A DNA stretch of 64,000 nt, from assembly GCF_003712105.1 (NCBI RefSeq), contig NZ_RHLG01000002.1, forward strand, positions 558,001 to 622,000. Reading direction: 5' to 3'. Numbering within the stretch: position 1 is the first letter of the stretch; each line of letters starts with the position of its first letter. A program made the translations under genes and the position numbers. The stretch is from Winogradskyella sp. (GTDB taxonomy: Bacteria > Bacteroidota > Bacteroidia > Flavobacteriales > Flavobacteriaceae). This document shows, one piece after another, positions 54,152 through 62,326 of the stretch. Under the pieces are notes generated by a model. The model was given only the letters and a program-made list of their open reading frames with translations, did no database searches and was not told where the DNA came from.

Positions 54152-54154
54152 CGC

Positions 54155-56359
54155 TTATTCGTTTAAATTTACTGCAGTGTCACCTGCATTTTTAACTTTA
54201 ATATCTGTACCTAATCGCTGTAGATAAGCAATAAGTGCAACGACCTCTCGATCTTTCATATCTATAAAGTCTTCATTATTATCTTTTGCATACGTTTTAT
54301 CAGCCTCATAGGCTTTAGCAAAATCTGGATCTGTATAGAGGTTTTGTTCAATTTTTGCTCCTTGCTCATCCATCGATTGTTGTGCGTTTTCAATGTCTTC
54401 TAAAGTATATGGAACACCTAAGGTTTTCATAGCTCTCATTTTATCTTCAGTCAGGCTCTTGTCGAGTTCATTTTTAATTAACCATTTATATGAAGGCATT
54501 ATTGAACCCGAAGATGTGCTTTGAGGATCGTAAAAATGATTTAGATGCCAATTGTCACTGTATTTGCCACCTATACGCAATAAGTCTGGTCCTGTGCGCT
54601 TGCTTCCCCAAAGGAATGGATGGTCGTAAACAAACTCACCAGCTTTTGCATACTCGCCATAACGTTCTACTTCGCTTCTAAATGGCCTCACCATTTGTGA
54701 GTGACATGCATTACAGCTTTCCCTAATGTAAATATCGCGACCTTCTAGTTCAAGAGGCGAGTATGGTTTTACGCTACTAATTACAGGAACATAATCGTCT
54801 ACCATTAATGATGGAATAATTTGAACCATACCACCAATAAGAATTGCGATTGTAGCATAAATGGTAAGTTTTACCGGACGTCTCTCTAACCATGTGTGGT
54901 AACCTTCTTTAGCTGTACGCTTTTTGGTTACTTTTTGTAGTGGTGCAGCCTCAGCAAGTTCGTCTGTTACTTTCTGTCCAGCTCTTGCGGTCATAATTAC
55001 ATTATATACACCGATTAAAGCTCCTACAACAAACATACTTCCGCCAATAGCACGCATCCAATACATTGGAATAATCTCGCTTACCGTTTCAAGGAAATTA
55101 CCATATACTAATGTGCCATCAGGGTTAAATTGTTTCCACATGGATGCTTGCACAAATCCAGCTACATACATTGGTAAAGCATACATAATGATACCTAGTG
55201 TACCTACCCAAAAATGAACATTAGCCAGTTTTGTTGACCACAACTTTGTTTTAAATAGTTTAGGAATTAACCAATAGACCATTCCGAAGGTTAAGAAACC
55301 ATTCCATGCCAATGCACCAACATGTACATGAGCAATAACCCAATCACTAAAGTGAGCAATAGCGTTCACATTCTTTAGAGATAGCATTGGACCTTCGAAG
55401 GTTGCCATACCATAACCAGTAATAGCTACTACCATGAATTTTAAAACAGGGTCGGTTCTTACTTTGTCCCACGCACCACGTAACGTTAATAGCCCGTTAA
55501 TCATTCCACCCCAAGAAGGTGCTATAAGCATAACCGAAAATGCAACTCCAAGATTTTGTGCCCAATCTGGTAGTGAAGAATACAATAGATGATGTGGTCC
55601 TGCCCATATATAAATGAAGATGAGTGACCAGAAGTGTACTATTGATAATCTATAAGAATATACAGGTCTATTAGCAGCTTTAGGTACAAAGTAGTACATC
55701 AATCCAAGAAATGGTGTTGTTAAAAAGAAGGCTACTGCGTTATGGCCGTACCACCATTGTACTAGCGCATCTTGGACTCCGGCATAAACCGAGTAACTTT
55801 TTAGAGCACTAACAGGGATTTCAATACTGTTTACAATATGGAGTACAGCGACAGTAACAAATGTTCCTAGGTAAAACCAAATGGCTACATATAAATGGCG
55901 TTGCCTTCTTTTTAAAATTGTACCAATGAGGTTGGCTCCAAAGGCCACCCAAACTAGTGCTATGGCAATATCAAAAGGCCATTCTAATTCGGCATATTCT
56001 TTTGATGTCGTATAACCTAATGGTAAGGTTATAGCTGCCCCAACAATAATTAATTGCCATCCCCAAAAATTGAAATTACTTAGCCAATCTTTCCACATTC
56101 GGGCTTTAAGTAATCGTTGCGTAGAGTAGTAGACTCCTGCAAAAATTGCATTACCTACAAAGGCAAATATTACGGCATTTGTATGCAAGGGTCTTAATCT
56201 ACCAAAGCTAAGCCACGATATTCCATCTGTAAGATTAGGGAATAAGAACATAAATGCGAGTAATAGTCCTACTGCCATTCCGATAATACCCCAAAACATT
56301 GTTGCTACAATGAATTTTCGGACTATCTTATTATCGTAATAAAACTGTTGTACTTCCAT
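54155..56359 (-). CDS. ccoN: Fused cbb3 oxidase catalytic subunits CcoN-CcoO
   Basis: A 734-residue fusion of CcoN (haem-copper subunit I, residues about 1-475) and CcoO (mono-haem cytochrome c, about 500-734). CcoN has twelve or so membrane helices with HNAVAFFLTTPFLGLMYYFVP, the haem-copper histidines (HFWSLIFIYIWAGPHHLLYSSLP) and HFSDWVIAHVHVGALAWNGF. The CcoO part carries the haem c motif CNACHSQMVRPF and MPSYKWL. The fusion is typical of Bacteroidetes. It catalyses oxygen reduction with high affinity. It lies 6 bases after ccoS, in an operon running ccoS-ccoNO-ccoQ-ccoP. Confidence 0.96.
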   Translation of the reverse strand: MEVQQFYYDNKIVRKFIVATMFWGIIGMAVGLLLAFMFLFPNLTDGISWLSFGRLRPLHTNAVIFAFVGNAIFAGVYYSTQRLLKARMWKDWLSNFNFWGWQLIIVGAAITLPLGYTTSKEYAELEWPFDIAIALVWVAFGANLIGTILKRRQRHLYVAIWFYLGTFVTVAVLHIVNSIEIPVSALKSYSVYAGVQDALVQWWYGHNAVAFFLTTPFLGLMYYFVPKAANRPVYSYRLSIVHFWSLIFIYIWAGPHHLLYSSLPDWAQNLGVAFSVMLIAPSWGGMINGLLTLRGAWDKVRTDPVLKFMVVAITGYGMATFEGPMLSLKNVNAIAHFSDWVIAHVHVGALAWNGFLTFGMVYWLIPKLFKTKLWSTKLANVHFWVGTLGIIMYALPMYVAGFVQASMWKQFNPDGTLVYGNFLETVSEIIPMYWMRAIGGSMFVVGALIGVYNVIMTARAGQKVTDELAEAAPLQKVTKKRTAKEGYHTWLERRPVKLTIYATIAILIGGMVQIIPSLMVDDYVPVISSVKPYSPLELEGRDIYIRESCNACHSQMVRPFRSEVERYGEYAKAGEFVYDHPFLWGSKRTGPDLLRIGGKYSDNWHLNHFYDPQSTSSGSIMPSYKWLIKNELDKSLTEDKMRAMKTLGVPYTLEDIENAQQSMDEQGAKIEQNLYTDPDFAKAYEADKTYAKDNNEDFIDMKDREVVALIAYLQRLGTDIKVKNAGDTAVNLNE

Positions 56360-56365
56360 AGTTTT

Positions 56366-56548
56366 TTAGTTGTTTGTACTATTTGTATTGGGTGATTTTT
56401 CTGTTTTTATTTCGTCTTCAAAAAGAATTCGTATAGATGGAGTATAAGTGTCATCATATTGTCCTTTTCTCACAGAAAAAATGAAAGCAACAAAAAAGAC
56501 AAGTGCTACAATAACACTAATTGCTAACAGCATATAAATAATACTCAT
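56366..56548 (-). CDS. ccoS: cbb3 oxidase maturation protein CcoS
   Basis: A 60-residue membrane protein: MSIIYMLLAISVIVALVFFVAFIF followed by the typical VRKGQYDDTYTPSIRILFEDE. It is needed for cofactor insertion into the cbb3 oxidase. The FNR-like box at 56598 and a one-mismatch -7 element put the operon promoter just upstream. Confidence 0.93.
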   Translation of the reverse strand: MSIIYMLLAISVIVALVFFVAFIFSVRKGQYDDTYTPSIRILFEDEIKTEKSPNTNSTNN

Positions 56549-56567
56549 ACCTACCTGAATTTGATTG

Positions 56568-56575
56568 TAAAACTA
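56568..56575 (-). promoter_or_regulatory. -7 promoter element of the cco operon
   Basis: TAGTTTTA on the minus strand differs from TAnnTTTG in the last base. It stands 22 bases from the FNR-like box and 19 bases before the ccoS ATG. Confidence 0.6.
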
Positions 56576-56597
56576 CCATCACTTTTTACCAAAAAAG

Positions 56598-56611
56598 ATG
56601 ACTTTTATCAG
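56598..56611 (-). promoter_or_regulatory. FNR-like box of the cco operon
   Basis: ATGAC-TTTT-ATCAG, one mismatch to RTGAY-N4-RTCAT. It lies 50 bases upstream of ccoS in the gap after the 56637 gene. Confidence 0.7.
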
Positions 56612-56636
56612 TTTGCATATTTTCTTTTTTACACTA

Positions 56637-57023
56637 TTATACTTCTATGTACAATAATGCCAGTTTTGCCTTTTGATTGATAGTACTAAGCCTATTATTT
56701 AAGGGGCATGATGGAGCTTCAGCCATTTGATTATTCGACTTGTATATTGCGTTTAGTTTTTCTATAGCATGAATGAAATTTTTTAAAGTCCGTTGCCAGT
56801 ATTTTTCTATTGTAGCACAAATCAAAATTTGCTTGTATTGAACTTGTTGTAAGTGTTCTAATTGTTTTTCAAATTGATTTAACCAAGTCATTCCAGCCAG
56901 ACTTTTTTTATCATTAAAGTTGTTATGTAACAGACTCACAATTTCATTAGTTCCGTACTCTTTTGCTGCTATTACAAATGCTAAATCAGGATTGCTTGAT
57001 TGCATAGATTTTACAGATTTCAT
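56637..57023 (-). CDS. Uncharacterised protein between ccoI and ccoS
   Basis: A 128-residue cytoplasmic protein, starting MKSVKSMQSSNPDLAFVIAAKEYG, mainly helical, with NQFEKQLEHLQQVQYKQILICATIEKYWQRTLKNF and a single CPL. It overlaps the ccoI stop by four bases and is therefore translationally coupled to the copper P-type ATPase gene. I recognise no family. Co-regulation with ccoI under the palindrome at 59471 is expected, suggesting a role in oxidase biogenesis or copper handling. Confidence 0.65.
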   Translation of the reverse strand: MKSVKSMQSSNPDLAFVIAAKEYGTNEIVSLLHNNFNDKKSLAGMTWLNQFEKQLEHLQQVQYKQILICATIEKYWQRTLKNFIHAIEKLNAIYKSNNQMAEAPSCPLNNRLSTINQKAKLALLYIEV

Positions 57024-59407
57024 ACTCTTAATTTTTTGGTTACCAAATAGGTGTATATTGTTGTAAATACTACTATACTTATAGAACTTAGGGGCATTAG
57101 TATAGCCGCTATTACAGGTTTTAAATGTCCAGTTATAGCAAATCCTAGTCCAATAAGATTATATAGTAATGAGAAAATGAATGCATATTTAATGATGCGA
57201 ATTGCTTTACGTGACAGAGAAAAAAACTTTGGGAGTAATGAAAACTGATTAGCATCTAGGATACCATCACATGCTGGTGAAAAAACATTGATGTTTTCTG
57301 AAATTGCTATACCAACATCACTCTGCGCTAGTGCTCCTGCATCGTTTAAACCATCACCCAACATCAAAACCTTTTTTCCTTGAGATTGGAGTTTTTTTAT
57401 AAAATCTAGCTTGTCTTCTGGTTTTTGATTAAAAAAATACTCTGTGTGTTTTGGTAGTAATTTTGAAAGTGCTTCTCGTTCATTGTCATTATCACCTGAT
57501 AAAACAATAAGATTGTACTTTTTTAAATTATTGAATGTTGATTTTAATGCGTTTCGGTAATCGTTGCAAAAACTGTAAAACCCTTTATAATCGTTAGAAG
57601 TTGCTACATGTACTTGAGTTGTGTTGTGATTTTCAACTTGATTTTGAGTGTGGTTTGATTGATTTATATAATTAAGGCTTCCAGCATATATATGTTGCTT
57701 ATTTTTTGAACCATGAATTCCTTTGCCAACATCTTCTTTAAAATCATCTAAAGTGTAAATTTCTTCACTTTGTAACCATTGGTATAATGCTCTACTAAGT
57801 GGATGATTCGAAGAACGTAATGTATTGGTTAGTAAATTTTGTTCTTCTGGGTTTAGTGCTTTACCATGATAAGTAATATTATTTTTTTCGCTAGTTGTAA
57901 GCGTACCAGTTTTATCAAATACAAGTGTATCTAATTGTGACATCCGTTCGATAATCTCAGCATTTTTTAAGTACAGTTTTGCCTTGCCAAAATAGCGCAG
58001 AATATTACCTAAAGTAAAAGGTGCTGCTAGTGCAATTGCACAAGGACATGCTACGATAAGCACAGCCGTAAATACATTTAGAGCTTCAGCAGGCAAATAC
58101 CACAACCAAAAACCGAGTGCTAGAATGGCAATGCTAATAATTACAAGTGTAAAGCGTTTACTAATCTGATCTGTGAGCGTCTGAAAAGCTGATGTATTCT
58201 TTTTATTGAACACATCATTTGACCAAAGTTGTGTAAGGTAACTCTGTTCGACGGCATTTATTACTTCTAATAAAATGCTTCCACCTGCTTGACGGCCGCC
58301 AGCAAATACTTTACTGCCAGAACTCTTAGCAACGGGTTGTGTTTCGCCCGTTACAAAACTATAATCAATAAAAGCATTACCAGAAATTAAAATAGCATCA
58401 ACAGGAATGAGCTCTTCATTGCGTATTAAAATTCTATCGCCTGGCTGTAAATTTTTGATTTGGGTCTGCTTTTCTTCATTACTGTCTTTGGCTAATTGAG
58501 TAACTGCAAGTGGAAAGTAAGACCTGTAATCACGCTCAAAAGATAAATACGCATAGGTTTTTTTCTGAAAGAACTTGCCAAGCAATAAAAAGAATACTAA
58601 ACCAGATAGACTGTCAAAAAAACCTGTACCAATATCTAGTATAACTTCTAAAGCAGATCTAACAAATAAGACACTTATTCCAAGTGCGATAGGTACATCT
58701 ATATTAAATAGTTTTGAACGTAGTCCTTTAAATGCAGAAATAAAATAATCCCAACCTGAATAAAAAACCACAGGTAATGCAAACAAAAACATTAACCAAC
58801 GGAACACAAATTTGAAACGATCCAACCAAAATTCATCTACCTCAAAGTATTCAGGAAATGATAAAAACATGATATTCCCAAATGCAAATCCTGCAACACC
58901 AAGTTTATATATTAAGCTACGGTCAGTTTTCTTTTGTTTAGTATCATCGTCTTCTAACGAAATGTATGGCTCATAACCAAGTCGAGTAAGTAGTTGAACT
59001 ACATTAAAAAGCGAAAGCGCTTGAGTGTTAAATTGTATTCTAACCGTTTTTTCTGGGAAATTAACCTGTGAACTAATGATACCATTGTTTATTTTCCCAA
59101 GATGTTCTAGTACCCAAATACATGAACTACAATGAATAGAAGGTATTAAAAGGTTAACGATTTGGGTATCTTGCTCATTAAATTCAAGTAATTTAGATGC
59201 TATTTGCTCATCTTTCAGATAATCAAACTTGCCCTCAAAACGAATAGGTGAAATACCCGGTGATTGTTCGAGGTCATAATAGTAAGTGAGGTCATTCTCG
59301 TTTAATATTTCGTAAACAGTTTTACATCCATTACAACAGAAGTGTTTGTCTTGAAGCACAATAGTTGTGTCTCTGCAATCATCACCACAATGGTAACAAC
59401 TTTCCAT
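57020..59407 (-). CDS. ccoI: Copper-type P1B ATPase for cbb3 oxidase maturation (CcoI/FixI)
   Basis: A 795-residue P1B-type ATPase that transports copper for oxidase assembly. Residues 1-60 hold a cysteine-rich metal-binding element (YHCGDDCRDTTIVLQ, FCCNGCKTVYEIL), residues about 80-150 an HMA-like domain with IHCSSCIWVLEHLG, then TM helices, the metal site ACPCAIALA, the phosphorylation site VFDKTGTLT, and MLGDGLNDAGALAQSDVGIAIS. The gene is directly after a 28-base palindromic FNR-like site. It is followed by the 56637 gene with overlap. Confidence 0.95.
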   Translation of the reverse strand: MESCYHCGDDCRDTTIVLQDKHFCCNGCKTVYEILNENDLTYYYDLEQSPGISPIRFEGKFDYLKDEQIASKLLEFNEQDTQIVNLLIPSIHCSSCIWVLEHLGKINNGIISSQVNFPEKTVRIQFNTQALSLFNVVQLLTRLGYEPYISLEDDDTKQKKTDRSLIYKLGVAGFAFGNIMFLSFPEYFEVDEFWLDRFKFVFRWLMFLFALPVVFYSGWDYFISAFKGLRSKLFNIDVPIALGISVLFVRSALEVILDIGTGFFDSLSGLVFFLLLGKFFQKKTYAYLSFERDYRSYFPLAVTQLAKDSNEEKQTQIKNLQPGDRILIRNEELIPVDAILISGNAFIDYSFVTGETQPVAKSSGSKVFAGGRQAGGSILLEVINAVEQSYLTQLWSNDVFNKKNTSAFQTLTDQISKRFTLVIISIAILALGFWLWYLPAEALNVFTAVLIVACPCAIALAAPFTLGNILRYFGKAKLYLKNAEIIERMSQLDTLVFDKTGTLTTSEKNNITYHGKALNPEEQNLLTNTLRSSNHPLSRALYQWLQSEEIYTLDDFKEDVGKGIHGSKNKQHIYAGSLNYINQSNHTQNQVENHNTTQVHVATSNDYKGFYSFCNDYRNALKSTFNNLKKYNLIVLSGDNDNEREALSKLLPKHTEYFFNQKPEDKLDFIKKLQSQGKKVLMLGDGLNDAGALAQSDVGIAISENINVFSPACDGILDANQFSLLPKFFSLSRKAIRIIKYAFIFSLLYNLIGLGFAITGHLKPVIAAILMPLSSISIVVFTTIYTYLVTKKLRV

Positions 59408-59435
59408 AGTCTAATTTTTCAAATTTGCTTATACC

Positions 59436-59443
59436 TGAGGCAA
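59436..59443 (-). promoter_or_regulatory. -7-like element of ccoI
   Basis: Reading the minus strand, CAATTTTG begins 23 bases after the FNR-like palindrome ends (22-base spacer) and has one mismatch to TAnnTTTG (C for T). Placement relative to the ccoI start is plausible. Confidence 0.5.
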
Positions 59444-59463
59444 AATTGAATATTAATCACTTC

Positions 59464-59491
59464 TTAAAAGATGATAAAAATCATCTTTTAA
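59464..59491. promoter_or_regulatory. FNR-like palindrome between ccoI and the 59549 gene
   Basis: A perfect 12-bp inverted repeat around AAAA: the core ATGAT-AAAA-ATCAT occupies 59471-59484, with flanks TTAAAAG and CTTTTAA. It is the longest and most symmetrical of the five sites and could serve both divergent genes. Confidence 0.75.
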
Positions 59492-59548
59492 GATTTTTTT
59501 GAATTAAAGAATTGTATTAGTTCTTAAATTGTTAGAAAAAAGTATAGC

Positions 59549-59773
59549 ATGAAAACCAATGGAATGTTTTGGTTAGCATTAACAACTTCTATTCTCATAA
59601 TAGTAACCATTTTTGCGGCCATGAATCTCATCTTCTCAACGGTATTTTATTTAACTATTGTTGGTCAAGTATTACTTGTTTTTTCAGTTGTTAAAGTCCT
59701 AAAAGACGATTATAAAACTGATAAAACATTTGAAGATTTCTATGAAGATCGATCAGACTTAGGAAGAAATTAG
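59549..59773 (+). CDS. Small membrane protein divergent from ccoI
   Basis: A 74-residue protein with two hydrophobic segments (FWLALTTSILIIVTIFAAMNLIF and FYLTIVGQVLLVFSVVKVL) and an acidic C-terminus (KTFEDFYEDRSDLGRN). No recognised family. Location under the FNR-like palindrome, opposite to ccoI, suggests a link to the low-oxygen respiratory system. A hairpin follows it. Confidence 0.65.
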   Translation: MKTNGMFWLALTTSILIIVTIFAAMNLIFSTVFYLTIVGQVLLVFSVVKVLKDDYKTDKTFEDFYEDRSDLGRN

Positions 59774-59793
59774 TTCATCTCTGACAGAATAAA

Positions 59794-59825
59794 AGAAGCC
59801 CTTAACTACGCTGTTAAGGGCTTCT
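59794..59825. terminator. Terminator hairpin between the 59549 gene and uspA
   Basis: AGAAGCCCTTAAC/GTTAAGGGCTTCT perfect 13-bp stem with a six-base loop. The minus strand side ends in CTTCTTTTATTC, which suits termination of uspA; on the plus strand it lacks a long T-run. Confidence 0.8.
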
Positions 59826-59869
59826 AAACAATTATTATTAACCAATACTAATAATCGTTTATATCATTT

Positions 59870-60703
59870 TTACATCTTTACAGTTAGCACCGGCATTTTT
59901 GCATGATTTGCAACATCTTCGCTAATGCTACCTTGCAAGAAGTGCGCTAATCCTTTTCTACCATGAGTAGGTATTGCAATAATATCAGCGCCAACTAGCG
60001 CAGCATATCTCATAATACCTTGTTCTACAGTATAATCAGAAAATCGCTTTACTGTTTTTATCGCTTCAACTGGATTAGAATGTTTCACTTCTTTAAAGAA
60101 GTCTAATAAGACGTCGTCCATTTCATAAGTAGTTTTAAAATTATTAGCTGGAGTGTTTACATATAAAAACTCTAAACGTGTACCGAGCATTTTATTAATT
60201 TCAACTATACGATTGTAAGCAGAAACAGTCTCGAGTTTAAAATCACTTGCATACAATACAGTTTCTGGTGCAAAGTTTAAATCATTATCCTTTATTACTA
60301 ATACAGGTATCTCTGAAGAGCGAACTACTTTTTCTGTATTGCTGCCCATAAAAAATTCCTCTAAACCTTGACTGCCATGCGATCCCATTACTATGAGATT
60401 TACATCCAGTTCAATTGCCATTTCGGATACAGATGCAAAGCTTAAATGCTTTTGCAGTACTGGTTCTACTATTACACCATCTAAAAAAGAAACTTGAGTA
60501 AACTCTTCAAATTTCTTGCCTATAAGTTTACTGTAATAAAGTGCTTCTTCAAAATTATTTGGTTCTTTAGTTAAGCCACTTTCAATACCAGCCATATGGG
60601 TAAGAACAATCTTGGCGTTAACACGTTTTGCTATAATTGCAGCTACTTTTAAAGCTTTTTTTGATGTGTCTGAAAAGTCTACGGGTATTAATAGTGTTTT
60701 CAT
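59870..60703 (-). CDS. Two-domain universal stress protein
   Basis: A 277-residue cytoplasmic protein with two Usp domains (about residues 1-145 and 150-277). The ATG at 60703 (MKTLLIPVDFSDTSKKALK) is chosen: the upstream ATG at 60733 lies inside the predicted -7 element. Both domains carry the ATP-binding G-x2-G-x9-G pattern: GSHGSQGLEEFFMGSNTEKVV and THGRKGLAHFLQGSISEDVA. Tandem Usp proteins in Bacteroidetes often respond to low oxygen or energy stress. An FNR-like box and matching promoter precede it. Confidence 0.9.
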   Translation of the reverse strand: MKTLLIPVDFSDTSKKALKVAAIIAKRVNAKIVLTHMAGIESGLTKEPNNFEEALYYSKLIGKKFEEFTQVSFLDGVIVEPVLQKHLSFASVSEMAIELDVNLIVMGSHGSQGLEEFFMGSNTEKVVRSSEIPVLVIKDNDLNFAPETVLYASDFKLETVSAYNRIVEINKMLGTRLEFLYVNTPANNFKTTYEMDDVLLDFFKEVKHSNPVEAIKTVKRFSDYTVEQGIMRYAALVGADIIAIPTHGRKGLAHFLQGSISEDVANHAKMPVLTVKM

Positions 60704-60730
60704 GAGAAAAGTATTTGTGTGATATAAAAT

Positions 60731-60738
60731 CAAAATTA
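60731..60738 (-). promoter_or_regulatory. -7 promoter element of uspA
   Basis: TAATTTTG on the minus strand, an exact match to TAnnTTTG. It begins 22 bases beyond the FNR-like box and lies 28 bases before the chosen start. Confidence 0.72.
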
Positions 60739-60760
60739 GACTATTGATATTTCAAAAAAG

Positions 60761-60774
60761 ATGACATTTATCAT
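60761..60774 (-). promoter_or_regulatory. FNR-like box upstream of uspA
   Basis: ATGAC-ATTT-ATCAT, full match to RTGAY-N4-RTCAT. It has its own promoter on the minus strand with the same 22-base spacing. Confidence 0.75.
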
Positions 60775-60789
60775 CCAATTAAAAACTAG

Positions 60790-60803
60790 GTGATATATGT
60801 CAT
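60790..60803 (+). promoter_or_regulatory. FNR-like box upstream of the HMA gene
   Basis: GTGAT-ATAT-GTCAT, a variant of the box, 15 bases from the uspA box. The -7 element TATGTTTG (60826-60833) follows after exactly 22 bases. Confidence 0.72.
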
Positions 60804-60825
60804 AATTTATGCATAATAAACCTGT

Positions 60826-60833
60826 TATGTTTG
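60826..60833 (+). promoter_or_regulatory. -7 promoter element of the HMA gene
   Basis: TATGTTTG, exact TAnnTTTG, 18 bases before the ATG at 60852. An apparent earlier start at 60831 is inside this promoter and is not used. Confidence 0.7.
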
Positions 60834-60851
60834 TTGCAAATTAAATTGCAT

Positions 60852-61118
60852 ATGAATACCAAGGTTACTATTCAGAATTTAAAATGTAGCGGCTGTAAAA
60901 ATTCCATAATTAAGCACATCAAAAAGGTCAATGGTATAAGCAATATCAAAATCGACATAGAATCTAGTGAAGTTGCTTTTGAATATGCTACAGAAAGTGC
61001 ACATATAGAGTTGCGAAAAGCTCTCTCAGCACTTGGATATCCTATAACTGGCGATCCTAATACTATTATGGATAAAGCAAAGTCTTACGTGCAATGTGCA
61101 ATAGGCAGATTACAGTAA
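60852..61118 (+). CDS. Heavy-metal-associated (HMA) domain protein, copper-chaperone-like
   Basis: An 88-residue protein from the ATG at 60852 with the ferredoxin-like HMA fold: VTIQNLKCSGCKNSIIKHIKKVNGISNIKIDIESSEVAF. The C-x-x-C metal site is CSGC. The last 20 residues (DKAKSYVQCAIGRLQ) extend past the usual domain. The FNR-like box and nearby ccoI suggest that it supplies copper to the oxidase maturation system. Substrate and partner are inference from context. Confidence 0.85.
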   Translation: MNTKVTIQNLKCSGCKNSIIKHIKKVNGISNIKIDIESSEVAFEYATESAHIELRKALSALGYPITGDPNTIMDKAKSYVQCAIGRLQ

Positions 61119-61137
61119 CTTCTTAGTTATTAAATTA

Positions 61138-62319
61138 TTATTTTACTTTTTTACAGATTATGATTACTCTAGAGTTGTTAAGATCAGACGTGAAGAATAG
61201 GTAAACATCACCGCCATCTTTAACCTTAAGTTTTCTACGGATATCACCTACCGAAAGTGGAAAGTTACGAGTGGTAACATTGGCTTTAGAGATACCTTCT
61301 TTTGAAAATGCTTTCTTATTAAACGGGATACATTTCACAATCATAAAACGTCTACCTGGGAAATTTAAGAGCTCATCTGAAGTGTATAAATGCGAGTGCT
61401 GATGAAGTTTTGGAATGTTTAGTTTATCACTTAGTATATTAAATGCACCTGCCTTTAAAATTGCAGAATTTGATTCGTAGAGATAGGTAAGAGGCAAGCT
61501 ATATTCTGGAATAGTATTGCTTTCTTCGTTAAAACTAAATTGAAATGTTTGAGGACTTGTTTTTGTAAGATTTACTGCCTTAATTGTGAATTCAGCGTCA
61601 TAATCGCGCTCTAAAATCCAGAGTAATTCTTTCACGTCATTATTAACAGCAACAATATGCAATTCCTTTGCAAACTTTAAATTATTTCTTGTAGCTTTTA
61701 TATCTAGCAGTGGTGATGTTTTTATCATCACATTTTTAGCATATTTAAAAAACAGACCTTGAAACGTTTTTACATTTGGTGTACAATCGGACAATAAGAA
61801 TACTTTGTTTTTAGAATCATCTCTACGTGATGGGTCGATATATATCCAATCAAATGGTTTGTCTATTTGTTTTAAGGCGTCAATTCCATTTTCATTACGA
61901 CATTCTATATTAGAAATATTTAAGTTCTTATAGTTATGTTTTACAATTTCTGACAGTTCAGAATTAATTTCGCAATGGGTAATATTTTTTACCTGTTTTG
62001 AAAAATAAAGACAATCAACACCAAAGCCTCCAGTTATGTCTATTAAAGTGTCACCATTTATTAATTGCGCTTTATAATTTGCTGTTTTTTCAGAGGAAGT
62101 TTGCTCTATATTTAACTTGTTAGGATAATAAATATTCTTAGTATTATACCAAGATGGAAGTTTGATTTCACAGCGTTTTTTAGCTTCAATTTGCTCGATG
62201 ATGTCCTTAGAATCAATATTCTCAAAAGGAACACCTTTCAGCAACAACGAAGTAATATCCGTCTTTAGATTTTTTGATATAAACGCTTGAACTTCGGTAT
62301 TTAAAATGTCTGGATTCAA
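61138..62319 (-). CDS. Class I SAM-dependent methyltransferase with THUMP-like region
   Basis: A 393-residue cytoplasmic protein. The cofactor motif I is LIDITGGFGVDCLYFS (about residues 90-105), motif IV is WIYIDPSRRDD, and the C-terminus contains FNKKAFSKEGISKANVTTRNFPLSVGDIRRKLKVKDGGDVY, matching the THUMP-like methyltransferase group of Bacteroidetes. Its target RNA or protein is unknown. It is followed eight bases after the AI-2E gene, in the same direction. Confidence 0.83.
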   Translation of the reverse strand: MNPDILNTEVQAFISKNLKTDITSLLLKGVPFENIDSKDIIEQIEAKKRCEIKLPSWYNTKNIYYPNKLNIEQTSSEKTANYKAQLINGDTLIDITGGFGVDCLYFSKQVKNITHCEINSELSEIVKHNYKNLNISNIECRNENGIDALKQIDKPFDWIYIDPSRRDDSKNKVFLLSDCTPNVKTFQGLFFKYAKNVMIKTSPLLDIKATRNNLKFAKELHIVAVNNDVKELLWILERDYDAEFTIKAVNLTKTSPQTFQFSFNEESNTIPEYSLPLTYLYESNSAILKAGAFNILSDKLNIPKLHQHSHLYTSDELLNFPGRRFMIVKCIPFNKKAFSKEGISKANVTTRNFPLSVGDIRRKLKVKDGGDVYLFFTSDLNNSRVIIICKKVK

Positions 62320-62326
62320 AAGACAA

